The position numbers and the translations under genes were made by a program. From the NCBI RefSeq assembly GCF_003353065.1, contig NZ_CP027806.1, positions 3,058,501 through 3,122,500 of the forward strand: 64,000 nucleotides of DNA. Direction: 5' to 3'. A model generated the notes under the pieces. That model was not told the DNA's origin. It made no database searches and saw nothing but the letters and a program-made list of their open reading frames with translations. Numbering within the stretch: the stretch's first letter is position 1; the number at the start of each line of letters is the position of its first letter. Shown here one piece after another: positions 18,789-27,050 of this stretch. The DNA is from Cyclonatronum proteinivorum. GTDB lineage: Bacteria > Bacteroidota > Rhodothermia > Balneolales > Cyclonatronaceae.

Positions 18789-18876
18789 ACAATTTTATTT
18801 TAAATGTTCACCGGATTTTGAATAATTGCGGCAATATATCCTAATAAATTAAGGCAATCAATCCTTTAACTTAACT

Positions 18877-19506
18877 TTATTTTGCCGGAAGGAGATCCAG
18901 TAGCTCACTTAAAATCATGGCGGTCGCACCCCACAGCGGTGTAGGTGTCACCTTCCAGTAGGGCACCGTCATTTTGGTTTGGCCGAAGGTCCACACTTCT
19001 TTCACCAGGTTTTCGGGATTTGTAAGGGCAGATAGCTCAGGCGTGAATATGCGGCTGACTTCCCGCGGGTCAGGTGTCAGGTTTTCGGGTGTTGCAGTAA
19101 GGGTTACATGCGGAAAAATCAGGTTATTGGTTACCGGGATATAAAGCTTGCTCAGCGCTCCAAGGTAACGGAGCTGCGAGCGGTGCAGGCCCACCTCCTC
19201 TTCCGTCTCCCGGTATGCGGCCTCAAGGGCAGATTCCCCGGCCTGCATGCGTCCGCCGGGACAGCTTACTTCACCGGCATGACTCGGCATTTTCGGGGAG
19301 CGCTCCGTAAGGATGAGCCGGTAAGCACCGGACTCCTCATCCCGATACAGCACAACCATCACCGCATTGCGTTTGCAGTCTTCAGGCGGCACGATATCGT
19401 GCATGAAACTACCGTCGTGCCGCACCGGACCCATACGCCGCTGCGCAGCAAAACCCGGCAGCGGCCGTGTCAGCCGGTCTCTCAAAAAGGATTCTAAATC
19501 ATCCAT
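18877..19506 (-). CDS. Nudix hydrolase, CoA-pyrophosphatase-like
   Basis: 209 residues from the ATG at 19506, which overlaps the upstream methyltransferase-like gene by 8 bp; a longer frame to 19626 would overlap it further. The Nudix box is intact at about 84-107 (GGRMQAGESALEAAYRETEEEVGL pattern; G, E, R-E-x-x-E-E all present). The preceding RSPKMPSHAGEVSCPGG resembles the CoA-pyrophosphatase (NudL/YeaB) signature. It probably hydrolyses CoA or a related nucleoside diphosphate derivative. Confidence 0.87.
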   Translation of the reverse strand: MDDLESFLRDRLTRPLPGFAAQRRMGPVRHDGSFMHDIVPPEDCKRNAVMVVLYRDEESGAYRLILTERSPKMPSHAGEVSCPGGRMQAGESALEAAYRETEEEVGLHRSQLRYLGALSKLYIPVTNNLIFPHVTLTATPENLTPDPREVSRIFTPELSALTNPENLVKEVWTFGQTKMTVPYWKVTPTPLWGATAMILSELLDLLPAK

Positions 19507-20119
19507 CTGATGTATACTGATAACGTTTGTAAGGGATGAAAGCCGGCACCCGCTTCCGGTAGTCTTCATACGTACGACCGTATCGCGCCAGCAAGCGGCG
19601 CTCCTCAAACCACGAACCGGCCACAAAGTAAATCACGCAGCAAAAGGTAAACAGCGCCCACTTGAGCGTCATCACCGGGTGCGCCACCAGAATCACAATA
19701 CTGAACACATACAGCGGATGTCGCACATACCGGAAAGGTCCGCGCACCACAAGCTGACCGGTCGCGGGTTCATCCAAGTCATAATCGGCTATCCCCTGAC
19801 GCGCATCACGAAGCTGCCTAAGCCCGAGAAATGAAGACGTTCCCGCATGGCGCACACTCACCCAAAGTCCGGCAAGGGCCCCTATCTGTATCAGATGAAG
19901 CCCAAACTGCAGGGGCGGCTCAACCTTGTACAGCATGTGAGACTCAACCGGCGCAGCAAACCATACCACAGCAAGGGTAAGCACGGCAATTACATTATAC
20001 AGCAAACGGTAGTACCAGCGCATCTGCGGGAAAATTCCGATGATGTTGCGCTTCACAACCCGACTTGCCAGAATGCTGTGCAGGATCGCGAACCCCAAAA
20101 AGGCGAGCACGAAAATCAT
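19499..20119 (-). CDS. isoprenylcysteine-carboxyl-methyltransferase-like membrane protein
   Basis: 206 residues with about five hydrophobic segments. The C-terminal signature GPFRYVRHPLYVFSIV followed by EERRLLARYGRTYEDYRKRVPAFIP is that of the ICMT/PEMT family, which uses S-adenosylmethionine at membranes. A substrate cannot be deduced; NnrU-like proteins are related. It lies between the wHTH gene (4-bp ATGA overlap) and the Nudix gene (8-bp overlap), so the three genes form a tight operon. Confidence 0.85.
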   Translation of the reverse strand: MIFVLAFLGFAILHSILASRVVKRNIIGIFPQMRWYYRLLYNVIAVLTLAVVWFAAPVESHMLYKVEPPLQFGLHLIQIGALAGLWVSVRHAGTSSFLGLRQLRDARQGIADYDLDEPATGQLVVRGPFRYVRHPLYVFSIVILVAHPVMTLKWALFTFCCVIYFVAGSWFEERRLLARYGRTYEDYRKRVPAFIPYKRYQYTSDG

Positions 20120-20424
20120 AGGTTTAGCCAGCCCAGTACCAGGGCTTTATATTCCTGCAGGGCATTAAAACCTTTGTTGGTGAGCGCAACATTGGTTTGC
20201 TTCCGGCTCACCTGCACGCTGCGGTTGATCGCCACATAGCCCGCTTCTTCCAGCTTCCGGAGCTGAATACTAAGATTGCCATCCGTGGTTTTAACCGCAT
20301 TCTTCAGGCTCATAAAATCAACTTCCTCCGAATGAGCCACTGCAGAAAGTATCGCAAGACGAAGCCGGTTATGAATCAGGGCATCAAGCTGCCGGTGACT
20401 AAAATTTTTATAGTAGGTTTTCAT
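20116..20424 (-). CDS. small winged-helix transcriptional regulator
   Basis: 102 residues. The pattern LDALIHNRLRLAILSAVAHS, DFMSLKNAVKTTDGNLSIQL, RKLEEAGYVAI and TNKGFNAL is that of the HTH_34/ArsR-like winged-helix regulators. It is first in a three-gene overlapping operon, so it probably controls its own operon in response to an unknown signal. Confidence 0.87.
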   Translation of the reverse strand: MKTYYKNFSHRQLDALIHNRLRLAILSAVAHSEEVDFMSLKNAVKTTDGNLSIQLRKLEEAGYVAINRSVQVSRKQTNVALTNKGFNALQEYKALVLGWLNL

Positions 20425-20834
20425 GAACCCTCCGTAATCGGCCTATAACGTTCAGGATGGCAAGGCGAAGCTGAAATCCGCAAAACAGCGCTGCCGGATG
20501 AATAACTCAGCTTTGAGCCTCCCGCCATTCGGTTTATACGCATAGAAAGCAACAGCATACGCAGAAGCTTTTGTTTTATCATAAATGAATGAAGATTAGG
20601 GATGTCGTTTAATTTTCTGCCAATATAGGCACGATTAACCCGAGCCTGCAGGCTTTCTTCAGCATTTGATGAAGACCATTTCTTTCTCCTTCAGATGTAA
20701 ATGGTATGCCCTTTTCATTTTTAAGGCTTCCGTTTCATCCGTACCTTTAGGCGGTCAATTCCGGAGCCGGTTTTCAGGCATGATCTGCCTCAGAAAGCTG
20801 CGCATATCTGCATTTCACAACTTTAAAATTTATT
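20425..20834. other. intergenic region between divergent genes
   Basis: About 410 bp between the wHTH operon (minus) and the PfkB gene (plus). Short ORFs here lack recognisable content. No hairpin with a T-run was found. It probably holds the two divergent promoters. Confidence 0.4.
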
Positions 20835-21764
20835 ATGAGCATTCTTGTTGTTGGTTCTGTTGCCTACGATGGCATCGAAACACCCTTTGGTAAAGTTGAC
20901 CGCATCTTAGGCGGTTCTGCGACCTTTATCTCCATCACAGCCAGTTACTTTCACAGCCCGCTTCAGCTTGTAGGCGTAGTCGGGCACGATTTCGCTGATG
21001 AAGACCTCAACAAGCTTAAGGCCCGGAATATTGACCTTGAAGGCCTGCAGATCGATTCAAGTGGTAAAACCTTCTTCTGGCAGGGCCGCTACCACTTCGA
21101 CCTGAACAACCGCGACACCCTTGATACGCAGCTCAATGTATTCGAAAAATTCGATCCGGTCATACCGGACTCCTATCAGAATGCAAAAGTAGTTTGCCTC
21201 GGCAACATTGCACCGGCCCTGCAAAGCAAGGTGCTCGATCAGATCGAAACGCCCGACCTTGTCATTCTCGACACCATGAATTTCTGGATTGAAGGCGCCC
21301 GTCAGGATCTTGAAGCAACCCTCAACCGGGTTGATGTGCTCATTATCAACGACTCTGAAGCACGTGAACTTTCCGGCGAACCCAACCTCGTGAAAGCCGC
21401 CGACCGCATCCGCGAAATGGGCCCCGACACCCTCATCATCAAAAAAGGCGAGCACGGTGCACTCCTCTTTACCAACGGCAGCATTTTCTCCGCCCCGGCC
21501 TTCCCCATCGTAGATATCTTCGACCCTACCGGCGCAGGCGACACCTTCCTCGGCGGATTTGCCGGCTGGCTTGCACGATCAGGCGACTTTTCCGACGACA
21601 ACTTCCGTCGTGCCGTCATCTACGGTTCCGCCATGGCAAGCTTCTGCGTTGAAAAATTCGGCCCCGAGCGCCTCCTCGCCCTCACCCCTGCCGAAATCAA
21701 CGAACGCTACACAGCCTTCCGCACCCTGGCAGAAATCCCGGTTCAACGCGACCACACCTTCTGA
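20835..21764 (+). CDS. PfkB-family sugar kinase, substrate unknown
   Basis: 309 residues. The N-terminus (ILVVGSVAYDGIETPFGKVD) has the ribokinase-fold start with GGSATFIS, and the C-terminal signature DPTGAGDTFLGGF carries the catalytic Asp. It is more divergent from classical ribokinase and fructokinase than the gene at 4259. It is followed 14 bp later by rdgB in the same direction, so the pair may be co-transcribed. The substrate could be a sugar or a nucleoside. Confidence 0.87.
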   Translation: MSILVVGSVAYDGIETPFGKVDRILGGSATFISITASYFHSPLQLVGVVGHDFADEDLNKLKARNIDLEGLQIDSSGKTFFWQGRYHFDLNNRDTLDTQLNVFEKFDPVIPDSYQNAKVVCLGNIAPALQSKVLDQIETPDLVILDTMNFWIEGARQDLEATLNRVDVLIINDSEARELSGEPNLVKAADRIREMGPDTLIIKKGEHGALLFTNGSIFSAPAFPIVDIFDPTGAGDTFLGGFAGWLARSGDFSDDNFRRAVIYGSAMASFCVEKFGPERLLALTPAEINERYTAFRTLAEIPVQRDHTF

Positions 21765-21778
21765 AGCGGCCCGACCCT

Positions 21779-22414
21779 ATGACCGAAATTCCCGCAGAAA
21801 AAGCCGACTTCAGCTTACCCGATACCATTGTGCTGGCCTCCGCAAACCCGCATAAGGTAACCGAGCTTCGCGAAATCCTGAGCGGAATCGGCGTCAAATT
21901 AAAATCAACAAGTGATTTTCCGGGCCTGCGGGACGTTATCGAAGACGCGGAAACCCTGCACGGAAACGCCCTCAAAAAAGCCGCCTACCTCTACGAAACA
22001 ACCGGCCTGCCCGCCCTCGCCGACGACACCGGTCTTGAAGTCGACCACCTCAACGGTGCCCCCGGCGTGTACTCCGCGCGCTACGCCGGAGAGCGGGCAA
22101 CCTACGAAGACAACGTCAACAAACTACTGCGCGAACTCGGCAGCACCGACAACCGCAGCGCGCGATTCCGCACCGTCATCGCCTTTAAAAATGATTCCGG
22201 CACCTTCTTCTTCAACGGCGTTTGTGAAGGCCGCATCACCAAAACCCCCATCGGCGACAACGGCTTCGGCTACGACCCCGTGTTCATGCCCGAAGGCTAC
22301 AACCTCACCTTCGCAGAGCTCATGTCCGAAATCAAAAACAACATCAGCCACCGCGGCCGGGCAGTCAAAAAATTCATCCGCTTCCTTGAAGAAATGCGCA
22401 AAAAGGAAGCCTGA
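21779..22414 (+). CDS. rdgB: XTP/dITP diphosphatase (RdgB/HAM1 family)
   Basis: 211 residues. It removes non-canonical purine nucleotides from the dNTP pool. Signature features are IVLASANPHKVTEL, ALADDTGLEVDHLNGAPGVYSARYAG and GFGYDPVF. Residues 1-15 are an extra N-terminal tail. The downstream sequence has a T-run, then dispersed element copy 2. Confidence 0.94.
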   Translation: MTEIPAEKADFSLPDTIVLASANPHKVTELREILSGIGVKLKSTSDFPGLRDVIEDAETLHGNALKKAAYLYETTGLPALADDTGLEVDHLNGAPGVYSARYAGERATYEDNVNKLLRELGSTDNRSARFRTVIAFKNDSGTFFFNGVCEGRITKTPIGDNGFGYDPVFMPEGYNLTFAELMSEIKNNISHRGRAVKKFIRFLEEMRKKEA

Positions 22415-22438
22415 CCCAAGCCACCGGGCAACACGCAG

Positions 22439-22531
22439 CTTTTTTTATTTTTAGGGAAAACTCCGTGAACATCAGGGGCTCTGTCATAGATTAAAAACCC
22501 CAAAACGAATACAAATGCGTTGCTTTTTTTT
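22439..22531 (+). repeat. dispersed 3'-end element, copy 2
   Basis: Same block order as copy 1: T-run with TTTTTATTTTTAGGG, AAAACTCCGTGAACATCA, AGATTAAAA, ACCCCAAAA and TTGCTTTTTTTT. It begins about 25 bp after the rdgB stop, co-oriented. The outer GGG...CCCC arms can pair. Confidence 0.75.
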
Positions 22532-22818
22532 CATTGACGACAAACCACGGACTCCAAAACAGCTCACAGTTTGTGAACAGGATTAATAGGATTCTCAGGA
22601 TAAACAGGATGGGTTCCAAATCGCACACGCTCATTACGGATACCGCCGGTAATTTGCCCCATAGTCGCGCCCATCACATTCCCTCCTTTTATAAACTATC
22701 GTTTTACACTGAAACCCAAAGCCTTCGACAGACACTCCCACACCCCGGCCCGCAAGCCTCCGGGCTTTGAAACAGAACCGGTGTCTTATTAATGCAGCTC
22801 GCCCAACAACACATCATT

Positions 22819-22957
22819 GGGGCCACCCCTCTCGAGAGGGGAATTAATAAGTGCTGTTATAATAATAACTTTCGTGGCTCTATTTACATAGTTTTTTGAC
22901 TTGAAAGTCCTGAAAAGCCACGAAGCCAAACTCCCCTCTGCGAGAGGGGGTGGCCCC
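22819..22957. mobile_element. MITE-like element, family 2, copy a (intact)
   Basis: 139 bp bounded by inverted repeats GGGGCCACCCC...GGGGTGGCCCC with the internal pair CTCTCGAGAGGGGAATT and AACTCCCCTCTGCGAGAG. No ORF. It is the empty-site reference for the insertion in copy d. Confidence 0.65.
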
Positions 22958-23129
22958 TGGAAAGACGTGATCAGCGGCAAGAGACCAGAAACAGCCACAA
23001 ATGATAAAACGACCCCGATGGTGTCGGGGCAGGGTGTGACAGCCCGGATACCAGAGTTCGCCTCCTTACGCCACGGAATAAAAACGAACGCGCGGATCTT
23101 AGCAAATAATACTATCTACACCCTGACCG

Positions 23130-23395
23130 CAGCCCTGAAAGGGCGATATATCACAGCCCGGGGTGCCACCCACGGGATTGCGGCCCCACACAAATGGAGC
23201 CCTGAAAGGGCGGCATATCATCGGGAGTTGCGTCCCGAATCGTGCGCAACCATTGCGGATACGGCTGATAATGTATTTCGGGAGCCGCACCCGCCTCGCT
23301 CCTTCTTTTCATTACTATTCGGGTTGCACTAAATAACAAAGCCTTCGGTCAGCATTCCCACACCCCGTCCCGCCACCATCGGGGCGCTGAAAGAG
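23130..23395. repeat. REP-like palindromic block, copy 1
   Basis: Contains AGCCCTGAAAGGGC palindromes twice, separated by ACAGCCCGGGGTGCCACCC and ATTGCGGCCCC, and ends in CACCCCGTCCCGCCACCATC. It is largely repeated at 23818-24082. Confidence 0.7.
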
Positions 23396-23439
23396 ATTGG
23401 AGGCTACTCAGGTCTAATCAACCCTAACAAATTCCTACC

Positions 23440-23675
23440 GGGGCCACCCCTCTCGAGAGGGGAATTTCATAACCCAAATAATATCAACATTATAACTCAT
23501 AAACGACAAACTGACATACTGTGCGGTGACATACTGAAAATGCCTTCTCGAGAGGGGAATTTGTAAGTCCCGTGATAATCATAGCTTCGGATACCTTAAT
23601 TTCTTTCTTCTTTTTTGGCTAAGAGTCCTGCAACGCCACGGAACCAAACTCCCCGCTGCGAGAGGGGTGCCCGGG
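23440..23675. mobile_element. MITE-like element, family 2, copy b
   Basis: Starts GGGGCCACCCCTCTCGAGAG and ends with AACTCCCCGCTGCGAGAGGGG. It is longer than copy a and carries an extra internal CTTCTCGAGAGGGGAATT. Confidence 0.6.
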
Positions 23676-23817
23676 TTGTAGGAGCGATCCTATGTGTCCG
23701 CCTGCAAACGGGCGGGGTGTGACCGCCCGGAAGCCGGAATTCGGGCACCTTACGCCACGATAGAAAACATCACGCATTTGTAATGAGCTCAAAAAAAGAA
23801 TTACCAAAGGCTAACCC

Positions 23818-24082
23818 AGCCCTGAAAGGGCGGCATACCACAGCCCGGGGTGCCAACCCCGGGATTGCGGCCCCTCACAAATAGAGCCCTGTAAGGGCGG
23901 CATATCTTCGGGGGTGCGTTTCGAATCGTGCGCAACCATTGCGGATACGGCTGGTAATTTATTTCCGGAGTCGCCCCCGCCTCGCTTCATCCTTTTATAG
24001 CGACTCAGCTTGCACTGAATAACATAGCCTTCGGTCAGCATTTCCACACCCCGTCCCGCCACCATCGGGGCATTGAAAGAGT
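23818..24082. repeat. REP-like palindromic block, copy 2
   Basis: Parallel to the block at 23130-23395, offset by about 688 bp, with the same order of AGCCCTGAAAGGGC, CAGCCCGGGGTGCCAACCCC, AGCCCTGTAAGGGC and a CACCCCGTCCCGCCACCATC end. Together with the adjacent family 2 MITEs it forms a diverged segmental duplication of about 0.65 kb. Confidence 0.7.
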
Positions 24083-24195
24083 GTAAAAATAATTCCGGCA
24101 CCACAAATTCTAACAAATTCCTACCGGGACCACCCCTCTCGAGAGGGGAGTTTCATATCCCAAATAATATCAATATAAAAATGGAGATAAAATGT

Positions 24196-24229
24196 AACCC
24201 TCCAAGGGTTTAGGAACCCTTGGAGGGTT
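24196..24229. repeat. perfect 15-bp stem-loop
   Basis: AACCCTCCAAGGGTT, loop TAGG, then the exact reverse complement AACCCTTGGAGGGTT. There is no T-run, so it is not a typical terminator. It sits at the edge of a truncated family 2 MITE (copy c, about 24126-24180). Confidence 0.75.
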
Positions 24230-24268
24230 GATTTGGCTCAAATATACCATAGCAAAAACCCTGAACCG

Positions 24269-24521
24269 CGTCATCCCGGAAAGGCCCACACTGAAGCCGA
24301 AAAATGCCCCAATGCGGCCGGCCTTATCCGGGATCTGCCAGCTTCGGCCTGCGACCATGCCGGTAGCTGGGCCTCCAATAGCGACCGGGGTCTTTGTGGT
24401 TCCGGCTTCCCAGGTCAGCTATTGCATTGCGGTAGTTCAGGCTTGGAAGATCCCGGATAATGCTGCACGCCTTTTCTTAATGGTAAAAAAACGCCGAATG
24501 GCAGCATTTCCGGGTTGACGG
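24269..24521. mobile_element. MITE-like element, family 1, copy A
   Basis: Outer inverted repeats GTCATCCCGGAAA (24270-24282) and TTTCCGGGTTGAC (one mismatch) near 24508-24520. A nested inner pair, TTATCCGGGATCTGCCAGCTT near 24324 and GCTTGGAAGATCCCGGATAA near 24441, is also present. No ORF. Two more copies lie at about 36604 and 49624. Confidence 0.7.
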
Positions 24522-24592
24522 GTTCTTTGTGGGATGGTATTTGAGAGAACAAATTCAGTTCCTCAGATTTGATTTTGATATCCGAAATTGTA

Positions 24593-24614
24593 GAGACGCG
24601 ATTCATCGCGTCTC
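24593..24614. repeat. 10-bp inverted repeat around GAGACGCGAT
   Basis: GAGACGCGAT, loop TC, ATCGCGTCTC. A related but weaker hairpin (AGACGCAA...TTGCGTCT) occurs at 49493-49512. Function unknown. Confidence 0.65.
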
Positions 24615-24831
24615 GGATTCACCACGCTTCGAATCAACTCGCCTCTACGCGCGGTCGTTGGGGCAAATGATCGGTTTCCAGCCCGAGAGGTGCCCCCTCA
24701 ATTGCCGCTGTGGTTGTTATTCGGCATCTCGCCTCCGACCGGCCTCCGGTCACACCCCGTCCCGCCACCATCGGGGCGTTGAATGAGATTTGAGGCTGCT
24801 CAGGCCTAATCAACCCTAACAAATCCCTACT

Positions 24832-25280
24832 GGGGCCACCCCTCTCGAGATGGGAATTTTATATCCCAAATAATATCAACATCATAACCCATAAACGACA
24901 CACAGACATACTGTGCGGTGACATACTGAAAAAGCCTTCTCGAGATGGGAATTGGTAAGTGCCGAGATAATAATACCTTTCGTGACCCTATTTAGCCCGC
25001 ATTATTCACCAAGAAATTTTCTTGCCGGCAAGGCGAAGCTCCAAACTCAGCGGAGGGGTACCCTAGTACCCTGAGCATGAGTTTTCAGCTTCAACGCCGC
25101 CAGCGGGGAAATTTCGCAGTCTTAACACCATACTCAAATTTGGGCTACTGGTGTTTTTCACTAAGCCAAATTTAAACATACATTTAGCAAATAAAACTTG
25201 TTTATTAGTGAATAATGCGGGTTAGATAGTTTTTTTTGACTTGAAAGTAGTGAAAGCCACAAAGCCAAACTCCCTTTTAT
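24832..25280. mobile_element. MITE-like element, family 2, copy d (interrupted)
   Basis: Begins GGGGCCACCCCTCTCGAGA and continues like copies a and b up to ACCTTTCGTGACCCTATTTA. It is then interrupted by a 228-bp insertion and resumes with TTTTTGACTTGAAAGTAG. Confidence 0.6.
24995..25222. mobile_element. nested MITE inserted in family 2 copy d
   Basis: Terminal inverted repeats GCCCGCATTATTCAC (24995-25009) and GTGAATAATGCGGGT (25208-25222; one terminal mismatch). TA flanks both ends, consistent with a TA target duplication. Copy a (22819-22957) shows the uninterrupted sequence at the same place. No transposase ORF is inside. Confidence 0.7.
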
Positions 25281-25460
25281 GGGTGTGCTGCCACATTTGC
25301 AAGGTTTACTGGCATCTCAGCCGAAGAAACTGAAAGAATCATCAACCGCATGGGCACCCTCGGGCTGGTTCAGATTGAAAAAAATGTGGGTGAAGGGTCT
25401 TGAAAAGACCTTAAATTGTGATTACATTGCAATCAAAACAAACATTGCAATCATATTGTT

Positions 25461-25928
25461 ATGGCAAGCGTAACCATCCGAAACCTCGACGAAGAAACCA
25501 AGCACCGGCTCAAGATCCGGGCTGCGCAAAATAACCGCTCCCTCGAAGAAGAACTGCGTATCGCCCTGCGGAGTCTTGCCGATAACGGCAGCCATAATAT
25601 GCTGCCTTCGGCTGATGCAGGCTACGAAACTGCGGATGAACCGCAAGCACCGGTTCATCTCGTTAATGACGACCTCGATTTCAGCCCACCCTACACCCCA
25701 AACAAGGAAACCATGTTCAGCGAATACATCCAAATCAGCCCCGAAGTACGGTTCGGGCGGCCTTGCGTGAAAGGCACCCGCATCTCCGTGTATGATGTGC
25801 TCGGCTACCTTGCCTCCGGCATGAGCATCAGCGAAATCACCGAAGATTTTCCGGAGCTTAGTCCGGAAGCCATTCAGGCCTGTCTTCAGTTTGCGGCATC
25901 CCGCGAGCGGCGCATTTTTTCCGTTTAA
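25461..25928 (+). CDS. fused RHH-DUF433 antitoxin
   Basis: 155 residues. Residues 1-40 are a FitA/Arc-like ribbon-helix-helix domain (ASVTIRNLDEETKHRLKIRA, then SLEEELRIALRSLA). A poorly conserved linker follows (41-85). Residues 89-148 are DUF433 (YIQISPEVRFGRPCVKGTRI, then VYDVLGYLASGMSISEITED). DUF433 alone is the usual partner of DUF5615 toxins. The RHH domain presumably binds the operon promoter and DUF433 the toxin. It is followed 12 bp later by the DUF5615 gene. Confidence 0.85.
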   Translation: MASVTIRNLDEETKHRLKIRAAQNNRSLEEELRIALRSLADNGSHNMLPSADAGYETADEPQAPVHLVNDDLDFSPPYTPNKETMFSEYIQISPEVRFGRPCVKGTRISVYDVLGYLASGMSISEITEDFPELSPEAIQACLQFAASRERRIFSV

Positions 25929-25940
25929 GTGCCGGGAGCC

Positions 25941-26285
25941 ATGCAGCTGTTTTTTGATCAGAACATCTCTTACCGGATTCTGCACCGCATCGAACCTTAT
26001 TTCCCGGATACGCGTCATGTGAAAACCGACGGGCTTACCGATGCTACCGATCTTCAGCTCTGGCATCACTGCCGGGAAAACCATTTATGTGTTGTCACTT
26101 TCGATGCCGACTTCATCGACCTGCTCAATCTTTATGGCCCGCCTCCGCCGGTTATCCGGATCAGAACGGGGAATATCAGCACCCGGAACCTTGTGCGGTT
26201 ACTGGCCGAAAAGCGGGACCTGATCCGGGATTTCCTCAGCGGTAAAACCGGTACGCCTCCGGAAGTGCTGGAAATCAGCGGTTAG
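25941..26285 (+). CDS. DUF5615 (Mut7-C-like PIN) toxin
   Basis: 114 residues from the ATG at 25941, which has GGGAG 3 bases upstream; a GTG at 25929 is an alternative. The DUF5615 family (PIN-like nuclease fold) is recognised by MQLFFDQNISYRILHRI and VVTFDADFIDLLN. The acidic residues D6, D55 and D58 could form the metal site. Cleavage of RNA or another nucleic acid is inferred from the family. It is probably silenced by the preceding fused antitoxin. Confidence 0.85.
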   Translation: MQLFFDQNISYRILHRIEPYFPDTRHVKTDGLTDATDLQLWHHCRENHLCVVTFDADFIDLLNLYGPPPPVIRIRTGNISTRNLVRLLAEKRDLIRDFLSGKTGTPPEVLEISG

Positions 26286-26323
26286 GTTTATTTGGGGGTA
26301 CCGAACGTACAACCCGCACACGG

Positions 26324-27022
26324 CTAAATCTGCACGATGCCTTCGAGCCAGGCTTTGCCAATGACGCAGGCAAACAGGCCGGATTCCTCCAAACGTTTGA
26401 GGTCATCGTTGGAGGAGACGCCGCCGCTTGCGATAAAGTTCAGGTCTGTGAACCGCTTTTGGAGGTCGGCATACATGGGCAGGTTGGGGCCGGTCATCAT
26501 GCCGTCGCGGGCGATGTCGGTGCAAAGCACTTCGGTGAGTCCGTAGCTGAGCATAGGCGCGAGCAGTTGTTCGAGGCTGCGGTCATCGGTTTCGAGCCAG
26601 CCTCCGACGGCGACTTTGCCGTCTTTGAGGTCCATCCCAAAGATGCAGCGGCCCGGCCCAAATTCTTCGAGTGCCCGCAACCATTCATCCTGCCGGTTTA
26701 CGGCCATCGAGCTTGAGACGACCCGGTGAATGCCTGCCTGAAGCAGACGCTCGACATCTTCAAAACGACGGATCCCCCCGCCCATTTGCACTTCAAGCGG
26801 CGTTTGCTTCACGATTTGCTCGACCAGCCGCAGGTTCTCAAAATTCCCGTCCCGTGCGCCGTTGAGGTCAACAATGTGCAGGCGGGGTAAATCTTCGCGC
26901 TCGCTGAGGCGGTCTGCAAACGACACGGGGTCATCAGCATACACGGTCACAGCTTCGTAGCTGCCCTGCTTAAGGCGGACAATTTTGCCGTCGTATAAAT
27001 CAATAGCGGGAATCCGGATCAT
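26324..27022 (-). CDS. hisA: HisA, ProFAR isomerase
   Basis: 232-residue TIM barrel. Signatures are IPAIDLYDGKIVRLKQG, GGGIRRFEDVERLL and ASGGVSSNDDL. Asp8 and an Asp near 127 (FGMDLKDG) are the expected catalytic pair. It catalyses the Amadori rearrangement of histidine biosynthesis. It is last in this operon; hisF and hisI/hisE are absent downstream. Confidence 0.96.
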   Translation of the reverse strand: MIRIPAIDLYDGKIVRLKQGSYEAVTVYADDPVSFADRLSEREDLPRLHIVDLNGARDGNFENLRLVEQIVKQTPLEVQMGGGIRRFEDVERLLQAGIHRVVSSSMAVNRQDEWLRALEEFGPGRCIFGMDLKDGKVAVGGWLETDDRSLEQLLAPMLSYGLTEVLCTDIARDGMMTGPNLPMYADLQKRFTDLNFIASGGVSSNDDLKRLEESGLFACVIGKAWLEGIVQI

Positions 27023-27050
27023 AGCTTTTTTTGGAATAATGTCACCGCGA

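Larger units (their letters stand above)
22532..25440. other. gene-free repeat island
   Basis: About 2.9 kb with no credible CDS; short ORFs seen here shift frame between repeat copies. It is assembled from MITE-like units with CCCCTCTCGAGAGGGG ends, REP-like palindromic blocks (AGCCCTGAAAGGGC), one copy of a second MITE family and a nested insertion. Individual parts are listed separately. Confidence 0.8.

Noticed and set aside
22532-25440. Hidden insertion-sequence transposase in the repeat island
   Set aside because: No ORF with DDE, HUH or serine-recombinase motifs was found; only non-autonomous repeats are seen.
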